Translations under genes and position numbers: made by a program
The notes under the pieces: model-generated
What the model was told of the DNA's origin: nothing
The model's input: the letters and a program-made list of their open reading frames with translations, nothing else
Databases searched by the model: none
Shown here: positions 24,481-31,841 of the stretch, piece after piece
Numbering within the stretch: position 1 is the first letter of the stretch
How the letters are laid out: the number at the start of each line of letters is the position of its first letter
Origin: Desulfarculus baarsii DSM 2075
GTDB taxonomy: Bacteria; Desulfobacterota; Desulfarculia; Desulfarculales; Desulfarculaceae
Reading direction: 5' to 3'
NCBI RefSeq assembly: GCF_000143965.1
Contig: NC_014365.1
Span: 399,501-463,500 of the forward strand
Length of the DNA: 64,000 bases

Positions 24481-25784
24481 GCCAAATCACAGTCATTGCC
24501 GGCGGCCCCTTGATCGCCGACGTCAAAACAGTCTTCGCCAAGGGCCTGCTGGCCTTTGACGATCAAGGCGTCATCTACGCCGGCGAGGCGGCCGGCTACG
24601 ACCCGCCGGCCCACGCCCGCCGCCTCGACGTCCAGGGCGGCCTGATCATGCCCGGCCTGATCAACGCCCACTGCCACGGGGCCATGACCCTTTTTCGCGG
24701 CCTGGCCGACGATCTGCTGCTGGAAGATTGGCTGCATAAGCATATCTTCAAGGCCGAGGCCCGTTTTGTCGGGCCGGCCATGGTCGGGCTGTGCACGCGC
24801 CTGGCCGCCGCCGAGATGCTCCTGGGCGGCACGACCACCGTTTGCGACGCCTATTTTTGCATGGACCAGGCCGCCGAGGCCTACCAGGCCGCCGGCATGC
24901 GCGCCGTGGTGGCCCAGGGCATCCTGGATTTTCCCACCGCCGATTGCCCCGACCCGGCGCGAAACCTGGACCTGGCCCGCCAATTCATCCAGCGCTGGCA
25001 AGGCGTCTCGCCGCTGATCACCCCGGCCCTGTTCGCCCACAGCGTCTACACCTGCTCGCCGCAAACCCTCACCGGCGTGGCCGATTTGGCCCGGGAGCTG
25101 GGCGTGATCTGGATGACCCACCTCAGCGAGACCGTCGCCGAGGTGGCCCTGACCCGTCGGATGCACAATAATACGCCGCCGCGCCACCTGGAGGCCCTGG
25201 GCCTGCTGGACGGCCTGAACGTGGCGGTGCATTGTTCGGCCCTGGCCCCGGGCGAGGCCGAGCTTTTGGCCCAGCGCGGCGTGGCCGTGGCCTCGTGCGT
25301 GGAGTCCAACATGAAGCTGTCCTCGGGCCTGGCGCACATCCCCACCCTGCGCGCGGCCGGTCTGACCGTGGCCCTGGGCACCGACGGAGCGGCCAGCAAC
25401 AACGATCTGAGCATGTTCGGCGAGATGCGCCTCGACGCCCTGACCAGCAAGATCTACAGCGCCGATCCCTCGTGCCTGCCGGCCAGCCAGGCCCTGGACT
25501 GCGCCACCCGCCAGGGGGCCCGGGCCCTGGGCCTGGGCGCGGTCTGCGGCCGGTTGGCCCCGGGCCTGGCCGCAGACGTGGTGATCCTGCGCGGCGACGA
25601 GCCCAGGCTCCAGCCCATGTACAACCCGCTGTCGCTGGTGGTTTACGCCGCCGGGGCCGCCGACGTGCGCCACGTCTTCGTGGCCGGCCGCCAGGTGGTG
25701 GAAAACGGCCGGCTGCTGACCATGGACCTGGCCCAGATCATGGCCGGCGTGCGTCAGCTGGCCGTGGATGTCGGCCGGGCGTAG
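24477..25784 (+). CDS. Second MTA/SAH-deaminase-like amidohydrolase
   Basis: 435 residues, exactly the length of its upstream neighbour and clearly its paralogue. The same landmarks recur with small changes: INAHCHGAMTLFRGLADDLL, GGTTTVCDAYFCMD, LFAHSVYTCSP, MTHLSETVAEV, SCVESNMKLSSG and LGTDGAASNNDLSMFGEMR. GTG 24477 overlaps the previous TGA, with GGAGG 9 bases upstream. All metal ligands are kept, so it should be active, perhaps on a different adenine nucleoside (SAH versus MTA). It arose by tandem duplication and diverged well. Confidence 0.9.
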   Translation: MSQITVIAGGPLIADVKTVFAKGLLAFDDQGVIYAGEAAGYDPPAHARRLDVQGGLIMPGLINAHCHGAMTLFRGLADDLLLEDWLHKHIFKAEARFVGPAMVGLCTRLAAAEMLLGGTTTVCDAYFCMDQAAEAYQAAGMRAVVAQGILDFPTADCPDPARNLDLARQFIQRWQGVSPLITPALFAHSVYTCSPQTLTGVADLARELGVIWMTHLSETVAEVALTRRMHNNTPPRHLEALGLLDGLNVAVHCSALAPGEAELLAQRGVAVASCVESNMKLSSGLAHIPTLRAAGLTVALGTDGAASNNDLSMFGEMRLDALTSKIYSADPSCLPASQALDCATRQGARALGLGAVCGRLAPGLAADVVILRGDEPRLQPMYNPLSLVVYAAGAADVRHVFVAGRQVVENGRLLTMDLAQIMAGVRQLAVDVGRA

Positions 25785-25817
25785 ACTTAAAGCCGGTCCG
25801 GCAGAAATGCGCATAAC

Positions 25818-26855
25818 ATGCTCAAAAAAATGACGATATTTCTGCTGTTGCTGGCGGCTGGCCTGGCGGGGCTGTTTTTCTGGATCGGCTCGGCCAACCT
25901 GCCGGCCGAGCAATGGTCCAGCCTGGAGCATCTGCCCAGCGTGGCGGCGACCGAGTTTCGGCCGGGCCAAGAGCTGGTGGTGGTCAGCTACAACATCGGC
26001 TATTTTTCGGGCATGACCAACAACCTGCCCGTGGCCAGGAGTCGGGAGCTTTACGCCGCCAATCTGGCCCGGGCCGTGGCCGCGCTTGGTCCCTTGCGTC
26101 CCGACGCGCTGGCCCTGCAAGAGGTCGATTTCGCGGCCAGCCGCAGCTTTGACCAAGACCAGGCCGTGCTGTTGGCCCAAGGCCTGGGCCTGGGTTGGCT
26201 GACCAAGGCCGTGGGCTGGGACAAAAAATACGTGCCCTACCCCTATTGGCCGCCTCAACATCACTTTGGCCGGGTGGTCTCGGGCCAGGCCCTGCTGGCG
26301 CGTTATCCGCTTGCCGACCTGGAGCGCCACGCCTTGGCCCCACGCGGCGATACGCCCTTTTATTACAACGCCCTCTACATGGACCGCCTGGTCCAGACGG
26401 CGGCGCTGGAGCTGGGCGGCCGGCGGGTCTGGCTGGCCTGCCTGCACCTGGAGGCCTGGGACCGTCCCACGCGGGAGCGGCAAGCCCGCCAGGCCGCGGC
26501 GATCCTGGCCCGGCTGCGCGAGCGGGGGCCGTTGATCGTCATGGGTGATTTCAACACCACCCCAACCTGGGCCAGGGTCCAGACCGGCTTTGTCGACGAG
26601 CCCGAACAGGATTTTCGGGGCGAGGCGACGCTGGCGGCCATGACGGCCCTGAGCCTGCGCGAGGCCTTCGACCAGGGTGGCTCGGCCGACGAGGCGGCCA
26701 CGCTGACTTTTCCGGCCGATCGGCCCAGCCGCAAGCTCGATCATATTTTCTATGACCCGACGCGTTTGGAGCTGGTCTGGCGGCGGGTGGTCGTCGAGGC
26801 CGGCCAGGCCTCGGACCATCTGCCGGTGGCGGCGGCCTTTCGCCTGAAAGACTAG
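25818..26855 (+). CDS. Endonuclease/exonuclease/phosphatase family protein, membrane-anchored
   Basis: 345 residues. An N-terminal helix (about 5-24) acts as signal or anchor, so the enzyme acts outside the cytoplasm. EEP-fold motifs: VVVSYNIGYFSG, ALALQEVDFA, WLACLHLEAWD, VMGDFNTTPTW, RKLDHIFYD and ASDHLPVAAAF, the full catalytic set (Asn, Glu, His, Asp/Asn, Asp-His). Candidate substrates are phosphodiesters such as lipids, inositol phosphates or nucleic acids; none can be chosen here. It sits 33 bases after the second deaminase and may share its transcript. Confidence 0.9.
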   Translation: MLKKMTIFLLLLAAGLAGLFFWIGSANLPAEQWSSLEHLPSVAATEFRPGQELVVVSYNIGYFSGMTNNLPVARSRELYAANLARAVAALGPLRPDALALQEVDFAASRSFDQDQAVLLAQGLGLGWLTKAVGWDKKYVPYPYWPPQHHFGRVVSGQALLARYPLADLERHALAPRGDTPFYYNALYMDRLVQTAALELGGRRVWLACLHLEAWDRPTRERQARQAAAILARLRERGPLIVMGDFNTTPTWARVQTGFVDEPEQDFRGEATLAAMTALSLREAFDQGGSADEAATLTFPADRPSRKLDHIFYDPTRLELVWRRVVVEAGQASDHLPVAAAFRLKD

Positions 26856-26886
26856 GGTGGCGGGCGTTTTTTGGGGTTGAATTTGC

Positions 26887-26915
26887 TTGACGAGGCCGGG
26901 AGATCGGCGTAGCTT
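26887..26915 (+). promoter_or_regulatory. Promoter of the cobalamin riboswitch transcript
   Basis: TTGACG (26887-26892), 17-base spacer, TAGCTT (26910-26915). Transcription would start near 26922, just before the riboswitch. Confidence 0.5.
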
Positions 26916-26924
26916 TGAAACAGC

Positions 26925-27096
26925 ATAGGCCGGAGTCGGCGCCCGCGAGGGCTCAATAGGGAAGGCGGTGAGAATCCGCCACGGTCCCGCCGCTGTGACC
27001 GGGGACGAAAGTCGCGTGACAAGCCACTGATCCCGCAAGGGATTGGGAAGGCGCGGCAAGTAGGATGATCCGGGAGTCAGAAGACCTGCCGATTCC
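26925..27096 (+). promoter_or_regulatory. Cobalamin riboswitch (AdoCbl aptamer)
   Basis: Shows the conserved B12-riboswitch elements in order. AGGGAAGGCGGTGAGAATCC (about 26958) is followed by CCGCCGCTGTGACCGGGGACG, AAGCCACTG and TTGGGAAGGCG. GATGATCCGGGAGTCAG with AAGACCTGCC ends at 27090 (the B12 box). It senses adenosylcobalamin or a related corrinoid. Unusually, no cobalamin transport or synthesis gene follows on this strand. Confidence 0.93.
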
Positions 27097-27201
27097 AAGA
27101 ACGTTTGCCCATGCCGGCGGAAGACCGGTGTCGCAAGGGGCCACGCGCCCGTGGCGGGACAAACGTTCACGCTGGGGCGGCCAAGTAAGCAGGGTGCAGT
27201 C

Positions 27202-27234
27202 CCCCAGTCCAGACTTGGGCTGGGGTTTTGTTTT
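27202..27234 (+). terminator. Riboswitch expression-platform terminator
   Basis: CCCCAGTCCA (27202-27211) pairs with TGGGCTGGGG (27216-27225, one G-U pair), followed by TTTTGTTTT. The same CCCCAG could instead pair with CTGGGG at 27172-27177, giving an antiterminator. A 9-bp helix GAACGTTTG/CAAACGTTC (27098-27106 and 27160-27168) lies between aptamer and terminator. Confidence 0.75.
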
Positions 27235-27318
27235 GGGAGCCTCGACCCGAGCCGGGCCTGCGCCACTCCTCCCTCCCTGCTTCTCGGGGGCTCGGGCCTG
27301 CTCCCGCAGGGCAAAAAC

Positions 27319-27367
27319 GCGGTGGAAAAGAACGCCATCCCGGCGCGCTTTTCCACCGCATCCTTTT
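27319..27367 (+). terminator. Strong intrinsic terminator downstream of the riboswitch
   Basis: GCGGTGGAAAAG (27319-27330) pairs perfectly over 12 bases with CTTTTCCACCGC (27348-27359), then ATCCTTTTTTG. Confidence 0.85.
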
Positions 27368-27406
27368 TTGAGGCCATTGCCTGGCTAAATCACAAAACGA
27401 GAGTGC

Positions 27407-27606
27407 TGCACGGGGGCGTCCTGTCCCGTGCGCGCCGTCCATGGCGCGTTTCGGCCGCCGCACGGTAGAATGCATGTTTCACCGGTAATTATCTGTTTTT
27501 ACAACATTTGTTGTGTTTCACCGTGCAACGGCCTCAAAACATCAAGCATCAACAAGCTGCTAGCTTCACAAAACATTGCACGGGGGCAGGCGCCCCCGTG
27601 CAACGG
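27407..27606. repeat. Short repeats and hairpins in the non-coding gap
   Basis: TGCACGGGGGC occurs at 27407-27417 and 27577-27587; CCGTGCAACGG at 27521-27531 and 27596-27606; GTTTCACCG occurs twice (about 27476 and 27515). The first copy folds with CCCGTGC at 27425-27431. The stretch 27480-27580 is AT-rich compared with its surroundings. No transposase or coding sequence is seen; it may be a remnant or a regulatory RNA region. Confidence 0.45.
27576..27603 (-). terminator. Hairpin terminator of the GAK operon
   Basis: Perfect 12-bp stem TTGCACGGGGGC/GCCCCCGTGCAA with a 4-base loop, 23 bases after the XXXCH stop codon. On the minus strand it is followed by TGTTTTGTG. On the plus strand T6 lies 7 bases beyond it, so it may work both ways. 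Confidence 0.55.
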
Positions 27607-27626
27607 TCTATTTTTTGTGGCGTAGT

Positions 27627-28151
27627 TTATTTGTATTGCTCGTGGCAGGCCTTTTTGCGCTGGGCCAGGTCTTGGGCCGCCTGGCGGGCCTGATCCAGCG
27701 CGCCGGCCTCCACGGCCGTTTGCAGGGCCTGGACCAGGGCCAGATAGGCCGGGTAGTGCTCGTCGCCCTTGCCGGCAAAGCCGACCATGCGCCGGCTCTG
27801 CTCGACGAAAAGCCGCGTCAGCTCCGGCGATGGCGTTTGCCCCTGGGCCAGGGTTTTTTCGAGCTGACCCCACGACTTGGCCATGGCCTTTTTCAGGCTC
27901 TTGTAACCGCGCGGGGCCGGGCCGGCGCTTTTGGGGGCCGCCTGGGCGGCTGGGCCGCGATATTTCAGCTTCAGCTCCAGGCTGGTCTTGCCGTCTTTTT
28001 CCTTCAGCGCCTGTTTCAGCTCCAGAAGGGCCTGGTCGGCCAGCACGGCCGCGCCCAGGCGACCTTGATCCAACTCGGCGGCCAGGGCGCGCAGCAGCTC
28101 GGCGGCCTGGCCGGCCGAAAGCAGGCGTTTGGTCTGTTCCTCGGAGGCCAT
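27627..28151 (-). CDS. GAK system XXXCH protein
   Basis: 174 residues, mostly helical. The C-terminus ends in RKKACHEQYK, the CH-containing tail that names the XXXCH family of GAK loci: a CxxCH-like motif lacking its first cysteine, so classical haem attachment is unlikely. Residues 10-66 have the layout of an amphi-Trp domain (AAELLRALAAELDQGRLG, then KTSLELKLKYRG). The rest (about 80-170) is a separate helical domain rich in Gln/Ala. It is the last gene of the operon, 24 bases after the amphi-Trp gene. Cytoplasmic, function unknown. Confidence 0.82.
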   Translation of the reverse strand: MASEEQTKRLLSAGQAAELLRALAAELDQGRLGAAVLADQALLELKQALKEKDGKTSLELKLKYRGPAAQAAPKSAGPAPRGYKSLKKAMAKSWGQLEKTLAQGQTPSPELTRLFVEQSRRMVGFAGKGDEHYPAYLALVQALQTAVEAGALDQARQAAQDLAQRKKACHEQYK

Positions 28152-28175
28152 GGCGACTGCTCCCCCGGCGTGGGC

Positions 28176-28601
28176 CTACTTGCGGCCGCCGCGGCCGGCT
28201 TTCTTTTCTTCGTCCTCGGGCGTCTCGGCTTTGGTCAGGCTTTCGGCCGGGGCCTCGACGATCACGGGCGTTTCGCCGGCGGCCACCGGGGCGGCCGGGG
28301 CCTCGGGAGCGGCTTCCTCGACCGGCGGCGGCGTGGGGGCCTCGGCGCTGATCTTGAGCTGGGCGGTCGGTTCGACGTGGCCCAAGCGCCAGCTCAACTC
28401 CAGGCTGATCTTTTGCCGGCCTTTTTTGGCCGCGCCTTCCAACTCCAATTCCAGATTTTGGGCCGGGCACAGCTCCATGAACTCGTCGCCCCGCTGCAAG
28501 ACCACGCGGCCCTGTTCCAGGCAGGCGGCCAGGTCGCGCAGGTAGCCGGCGGCCTGGGCCAGGTTGAGGCTGGATTTGATCTCGATCTCGTTTTTGCCCA
28601 T
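28176..28601 (-). CDS. Amphi-Trp domain protein with disordered tail
   Basis: 141 residues from ATG 28601, with AAGGAG 7 bases upstream. Residues 1-75 form the amphi-Trp domain: helix AGYLRDLAACLEQGRVVLQ, strand LELELEG and the ending KISLELSWR with the defining tryptophan. Residues 80-141 are Pro/Ala/Glu-rich and then basic (GRGGRK), probably disordered. Amphi-Trp domains are small modules frequent beside GAK genes in bacteria and archaea; a partner- or product-binding role is likely but unproven. A start at 28634 would add residues with no conservation. Confidence 0.82.
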   Translation of the reverse strand: MGKNEIEIKSSLNLAQAAGYLRDLAACLEQGRVVLQRGDEFMELCPAQNLELELEGAAKKGRQKISLELSWRLGHVEPTAQLKISAEAPTPPPVEEAAPEAPAAPVAAGETPVIVEAPAESLTKAETPEDEEKKAGRGGRK

Positions 28602-28636
28602 TGCAGGCTCCTTTCGTGGAAAAACACTAGCCAACT

Positions 28637-29836
28637 TTAGATCAATGATAGCAAAACACCCAACAAACAGTCTGGATCAAATGTCTTGGCCGCTGGATCG
28701 GCGACCAGGGGCGCGTCGATGACGTCGACGCCCAACTCGCGCAGTTCCTCGGGCCGCGCCCGGCCGCCGGGATATTCCAGGCGCGAATCGATCAGCACCA
28801 GGTCCAGGGGCCGCGCGCCGGGCGGCTGGCCCTGGCCCAGATAAGCCAAAAGCGTGGCCACCGCGCCGCTCAGGGTCATGCCGATCTGTTCGGGGTCGCC
28901 GGCCAGGTTGGGCACGTAGACCTTGGGGCAAGGGGCCTGGGCCACGGCCTGGCGCACGCCGTCGGGCAGGAGGTTGGCCACCACGCTGGTGTAGAAGCTG
29001 CCCATGGGAAAACAGATCAGCTCGGCCTGGCCGATGAGGTCCAAGAGTTTTTGGCGCACGGCGGCCCGGGCCGGCCGGGGGTCGTCCAGGCCGGCGCAGA
29101 GGTAGAGCCGCTGGATGGGCGCGCTCAGGGCCGGGCCTTGGCGACCGGTGAGCAAATGCTGGCCCAGCACCAGGCGGCCGTCGGCCAGTTCGGCGGCCAG
29201 GTGCAGGTCGGCGTTCAGGACCGGCCGCACCACGCCGCGCACCTCGGCCATTTTGCTGAACATGAAGATGACCGGGTCCAGGTGGCGGTCGTGATCCAGA
29301 TAGCCGCCGCACAGCGTCAGATTGCCCAGGCTGGCCCCGCGCAGGTCGAAATCGGCGGGCAGGGCCTGGGCCAGGCGGGCCAGGTGCTGGCGGATGATCT
29401 TGCGCAGGGGGTCGGGCGTGGCGGCCACCAGGGGATGCCGTCCGGCGACCATCAGGGCCAGGGTCTCGGCCAGGGTCTGGGCGCTTTGGTCGCTGGGCAG
29501 GCGGTGGGCGAACAGGCGGGCCACCTGGGGGTTGCCCTGGATGCCGGGGTCGGCCAGGGACATCAGGCGGTTGCGGATGTCGCCCACGGCAGGCATGCCA
29601 AAGGCCCGGCGCAGCACGGCCGAACTGCCGCCCGAGTCGAAGGTGGTGATGACATGGATGGAGTTGTGGGTGTGATCGATGAGCCGGCGGCAGAGCTGAT
29701 GCAGGGCCGAGCCGCCGCTGAAGAACAACACCCGCGGCCCCAGGTCGGGGGCGCGGCGAAAGCGGGCCAGGCGCACGGGGTCGGGCAGGCGGGCCAGGCG
29801 GCTCAGGCGCGCGAAGGTGACGGGGCGGTCGGTCAT
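28637..29836 (-). CDS. GAK system CofD-like protein
   Basis: 399 residues from ATG 29836. The N-terminus is a CofD/YvcK fold: VLFFSGGSALHQLCRRLI, ITTFDSGGSSAVLRRAFGMP and VGDIRNRLMSLAD. LGNLTLCGGYL and FPMGSFYTSVVANLLPDG follow. CofD transfers a lactyl-phospho group in F420 synthesis and YvcK binds UDP-sugars; the GAK branch has no assigned reaction. It starts within the stop of the kinase gene (ATGA), so the two are translationally coupled. A nucleotide- or phosphodiester-handling role is likely. Confidence 0.88.
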   Translation of the reverse strand: MTDRPVTFARLSRLARLPDPVRLARFRRAPDLGPRVLFFSGGSALHQLCRRLIDHTHNSIHVITTFDSGGSSAVLRRAFGMPAVGDIRNRLMSLADPGIQGNPQVARLFAHRLPSDQSAQTLAETLALMVAGRHPLVAATPDPLRKIIRQHLARLAQALPADFDLRGASLGNLTLCGGYLDHDRHLDPVIFMFSKMAEVRGVVRPVLNADLHLAAELADGRLVLGQHLLTGRQGPALSAPIQRLYLCAGLDDPRPARAAVRQKLLDLIGQAELICFPMGSFYTSVVANLLPDGVRQAVAQAPCPKVYVPNLAGDPEQIGMTLSGAVATLLAYLGQGQPPGARPLDLVLIDSRLEYPGGRARPEELRELGVDVIDAPLVADPAAKTFDPDCLLGVLLSLI

Positions 29837-30948
29837 GGTTGATAGGCCAGGCGGGGGATGGCCGGCGGCAGCAGGCCGTGCAGGGCCTTGGCCGCGGCGG
29901 GAAAATCGGCCCCGCCGCTTAGCTCGTGAACCGGGCAATCGCCGAGCATGGCCAGATAGGCCGCCACGCTCATGTCGGGCCCTTGGCCTTGGGGCGGCAG
30001 ATAAAAAACGCCCGGCGACTTGATGAAGGCCTCCAGCAACTGGGCCTTGCGCTCCGCCGTGACTCGCTCCAGGCAAAACGGGCCACCGCCGTGCCGCCAG
30101 GTCAGCACCACCAGGCCGTCCAGGGGCGCGCCCAGCCGGAAACGGCCCGGCCCGAAGCATTCGTCGAGATAGGCGTCGTATTTGTGCTCCAGGCGCCACA
30201 ACTCGTCCGGCGGCAGGGCGGCGAAGCCGGCCAGGTCGTCGGGCGGGATCACGCCTTGCAGGCCGGGCGTGCCAAGCACGGTGCCGGGGTTGATGCGCGG
30301 CAGCTTGGCCACGCCTTCCATGCGCAGGCCCCGGGCGTCGCGGCCGATGAGCAGGCGGTCGTTGGAGATGAAATCCAGGCCCAGGCCCATCATGTGCAGG
30401 GCCAGGGTCGATTTGCCCCGGCCGCTGAGGCCGGCGATGGCCAGGCCGCCGGCGTGGTTGGCCACGGCCGCGGCGTGGCACAGCAGGCGGCCGCGATCGA
30501 GCAGCCACTGGATGTGCCGGCTGTTGATGAAATTGACCACCTGGTTGTCGTTGGCCTGGCAGGGCCCCACGGCCAGGTTGAGGCCGTCGCCCAGCAAAAA
30601 GACCATGCCGGTCAGGCGCTTGCGCACCACGCGGCCGCCGTCTGGCAAGTCGAGGAATTCTTCCTTGATCTTGTCCTTGCCGGGGTCGGGCGCTTTTTCG
30701 CGGAGGGCCAGGCCCAACTCGGGCGCGGCGGCCTCGATGGCCCGCACGATGATATCGGCCGGGCCCGCCTGGCCATGGGCCAGGAAATCGCTGAAATAAC
30801 GGCGCAGGCCGTTGACCAGCCCCGGCGAATCGCTCTCCAGGCGCAGGCGGCAACCGGCCAGGTTCAAGTCCAGAGCGTGGGCCAGGGGACGGTCGTCCAG
30901 GCCCAGGCGCTGGGCCAACTGGGGCGCGGTGGGCGTCTTGGCGCTCAT
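29833..30948 (-). CDS. HprK-related kinase (GAK type, kinase B)
   Basis: 371 residues from ATG 30948. The kinase core has a Walker A AGLSGRGKSTLALHM (about residues 170-184) and the HprK-like FISNDRLLI just after. IKSPGVFYLPPQG lies near the C-terminus. The N-terminal 150 residues are family-specific. HprK phosphorylates a serine of HPr; HprK-related proteins of GAK loci act on an unknown target, perhaps one of the small amphi-Trp/XXXCH proteins. Four-base overlaps on both sides (ATP-grasp before, CofD-like after). Confidence 0.88.
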   Translation of the reverse strand: MSAKTPTAPQLAQRLGLDDRPLAHALDLNLAGCRLRLESDSPGLVNGLRRYFSDFLAHGQAGPADIIVRAIEAAAPELGLALREKAPDPGKDKIKEEFLDLPDGGRVVRKRLTGMVFLLGDGLNLAVGPCQANDNQVVNFINSRHIQWLLDRGRLLCHAAAVANHAGGLAIAGLSGRGKSTLALHMMGLGLDFISNDRLLIGRDARGLRMEGVAKLPRINPGTVLGTPGLQGVIPPDDLAGFAALPPDELWRLEHKYDAYLDECFGPGRFRLGAPLDGLVVLTWRHGGGPFCLERVTAERKAQLLEAFIKSPGVFYLPPQGQGPDMSVAAYLAMLGDCPVHELSGGADFPAAAKALHGLLPPAIPRLAYQP

Positions 30949-31841
30949 GATCGCAGCTTCTCCAGGATATAGTCGGCGTAGAGTCCGGCCGCGTCGACGC
31001 CTTGCGACTCCAGCAGGCCCCGGAAGCCGCCAAAGGCCGAGACCTCGAAGACCACCGGGCCGTCGGCGGTTTCGGCCACGTCCACGCAGGTGAAGTCCAG
31101 GCCAAAGGGCGCTTGGGCCCGGGCGGCCAGGGCGATGACTTCGGGACCGGGGTCGCAGGCCAGATACTTGCCGCCGCCGGGCTGGGGCCGGCCGTGCACG
31201 GGCTCGAAGCGGGCGGCCCGGGCGTAGGAGGCCAGGTATTGGCCGCCCAGAAAGACCAGGCCCAGGTCGCGGCCGCCGGGGCGCACCATTTGTTGCAGAT
31301 AAAAAAAGCGGTGGCCCTGCTCGCGGAAGGCGGCCAGGGCCGCGGCGCAGCCGTTGCCCGGCTCCAGGACGATCATGCCCCGGGCCTTGGAGGTGTAGAG
31401 CGGCTTGAGCACGCAGGGCCCCAGGCGCTCCAGGGCCTCCAGGGCCACGTCCTGGTCCTCGGTGACCACCGTCGGCGGCATGGGGATGTCGTTTTGGCGC
31501 AGCAACAGCGTGCAACCCAGGCGGTCGATCATCGGGCCCACGCGCGCGGGCGCGGAAAAAATCGGCAGGCCGCCCTCGGCCAGGAAACGCAGCATCTCCA
31601 GGCGGTCCAGCAGATGAGGCGAATAGCTGGCCCCCAGTTTTTTCAGGGCCAGGCCGTCCATTTCGGCCAAATTTTGGCCCAGATGGCGCACCACGCCGCG
31701 CTCCAGGTCCAGTTCCAGCCGGCGCGGGTCGATGATCGGCGCGGTGGCCCCCCGTTGGGTCAGGGCCTGTTGCAGGCGCATGGTCGACCAGCCCTCGGGC
31801 AGGCCCACCACGCCCACCCGTTTTGACGCGTTGGCGCTCAT
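30945..31841 (-). CDS. GAK system ATP-grasp enzyme
   Basis: 298 residues from ATG 31841. RimK-like ATP-grasp ligase: GPMIDRLGCTLLLRQNDIPM, LGPCVLKPLYTSKARGM (ATP-binding lysine loop), FFYLQQMVRPGGRD and the metal region VVFEVSAFGGFRGL. The usual ExN of the metal site reads EVS here, a substitution worth noting. ATP-grasp enzymes join a carboxylate to an amine via an acyl phosphate; RimK relatives add amino acids to proteins. Overlaps its neighbours by four bases on both sides. Substrate unknown. Confidence 0.87.
   Translation of the reverse strand: MSANASKRVGVVGLPEGWSTMRLQQALTQRGATAPIIDPRRLELDLERGVVRHLGQNLAEMDGLALKKLGASYSPHLLDRLEMLRFLAEGGLPIFSAPARVGPMIDRLGCTLLLRQNDIPMPPTVVTEDQDVALEALERLGPCVLKPLYTSKARGMIVLEPGNGCAAALAAFREQGHRFFYLQQMVRPGGRDLGLVFLGGQYLASYARAARFEPVHGRPQPGGGKYLACDPGPEVIALAARAQAPFGLDFTCVDVAETADGPVVFEVSAFGGFRGLLESQGVDAAGLYADYILEKLRS

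Larger units (their letters stand above)
26922..27367 (+). ncRNA. Possible riboswitch-controlled non-coding RNA
   Basis: Read-through of the first terminator would give a transcript of about 445 bases ending at the strong terminator 27319-27367. The stretch 27235-27318 has no believable ORF but can fold: GGGAGC pairs with GCTCCC and CCCGAGCC with GGCTCGGG. B12-riboswitch-controlled sRNAs are known for ethanolamine-use regulons in Firmicutes. Here it is a proposal only; a decayed target gene is the alternative. Confidence 0.4.

Noticed and set aside
27065-27468. Possible protein gene under the riboswitch
   Set aside because: The open frames cross two terminators, lack ribosome-binding sites and match no B12 transport or synthesis protein.
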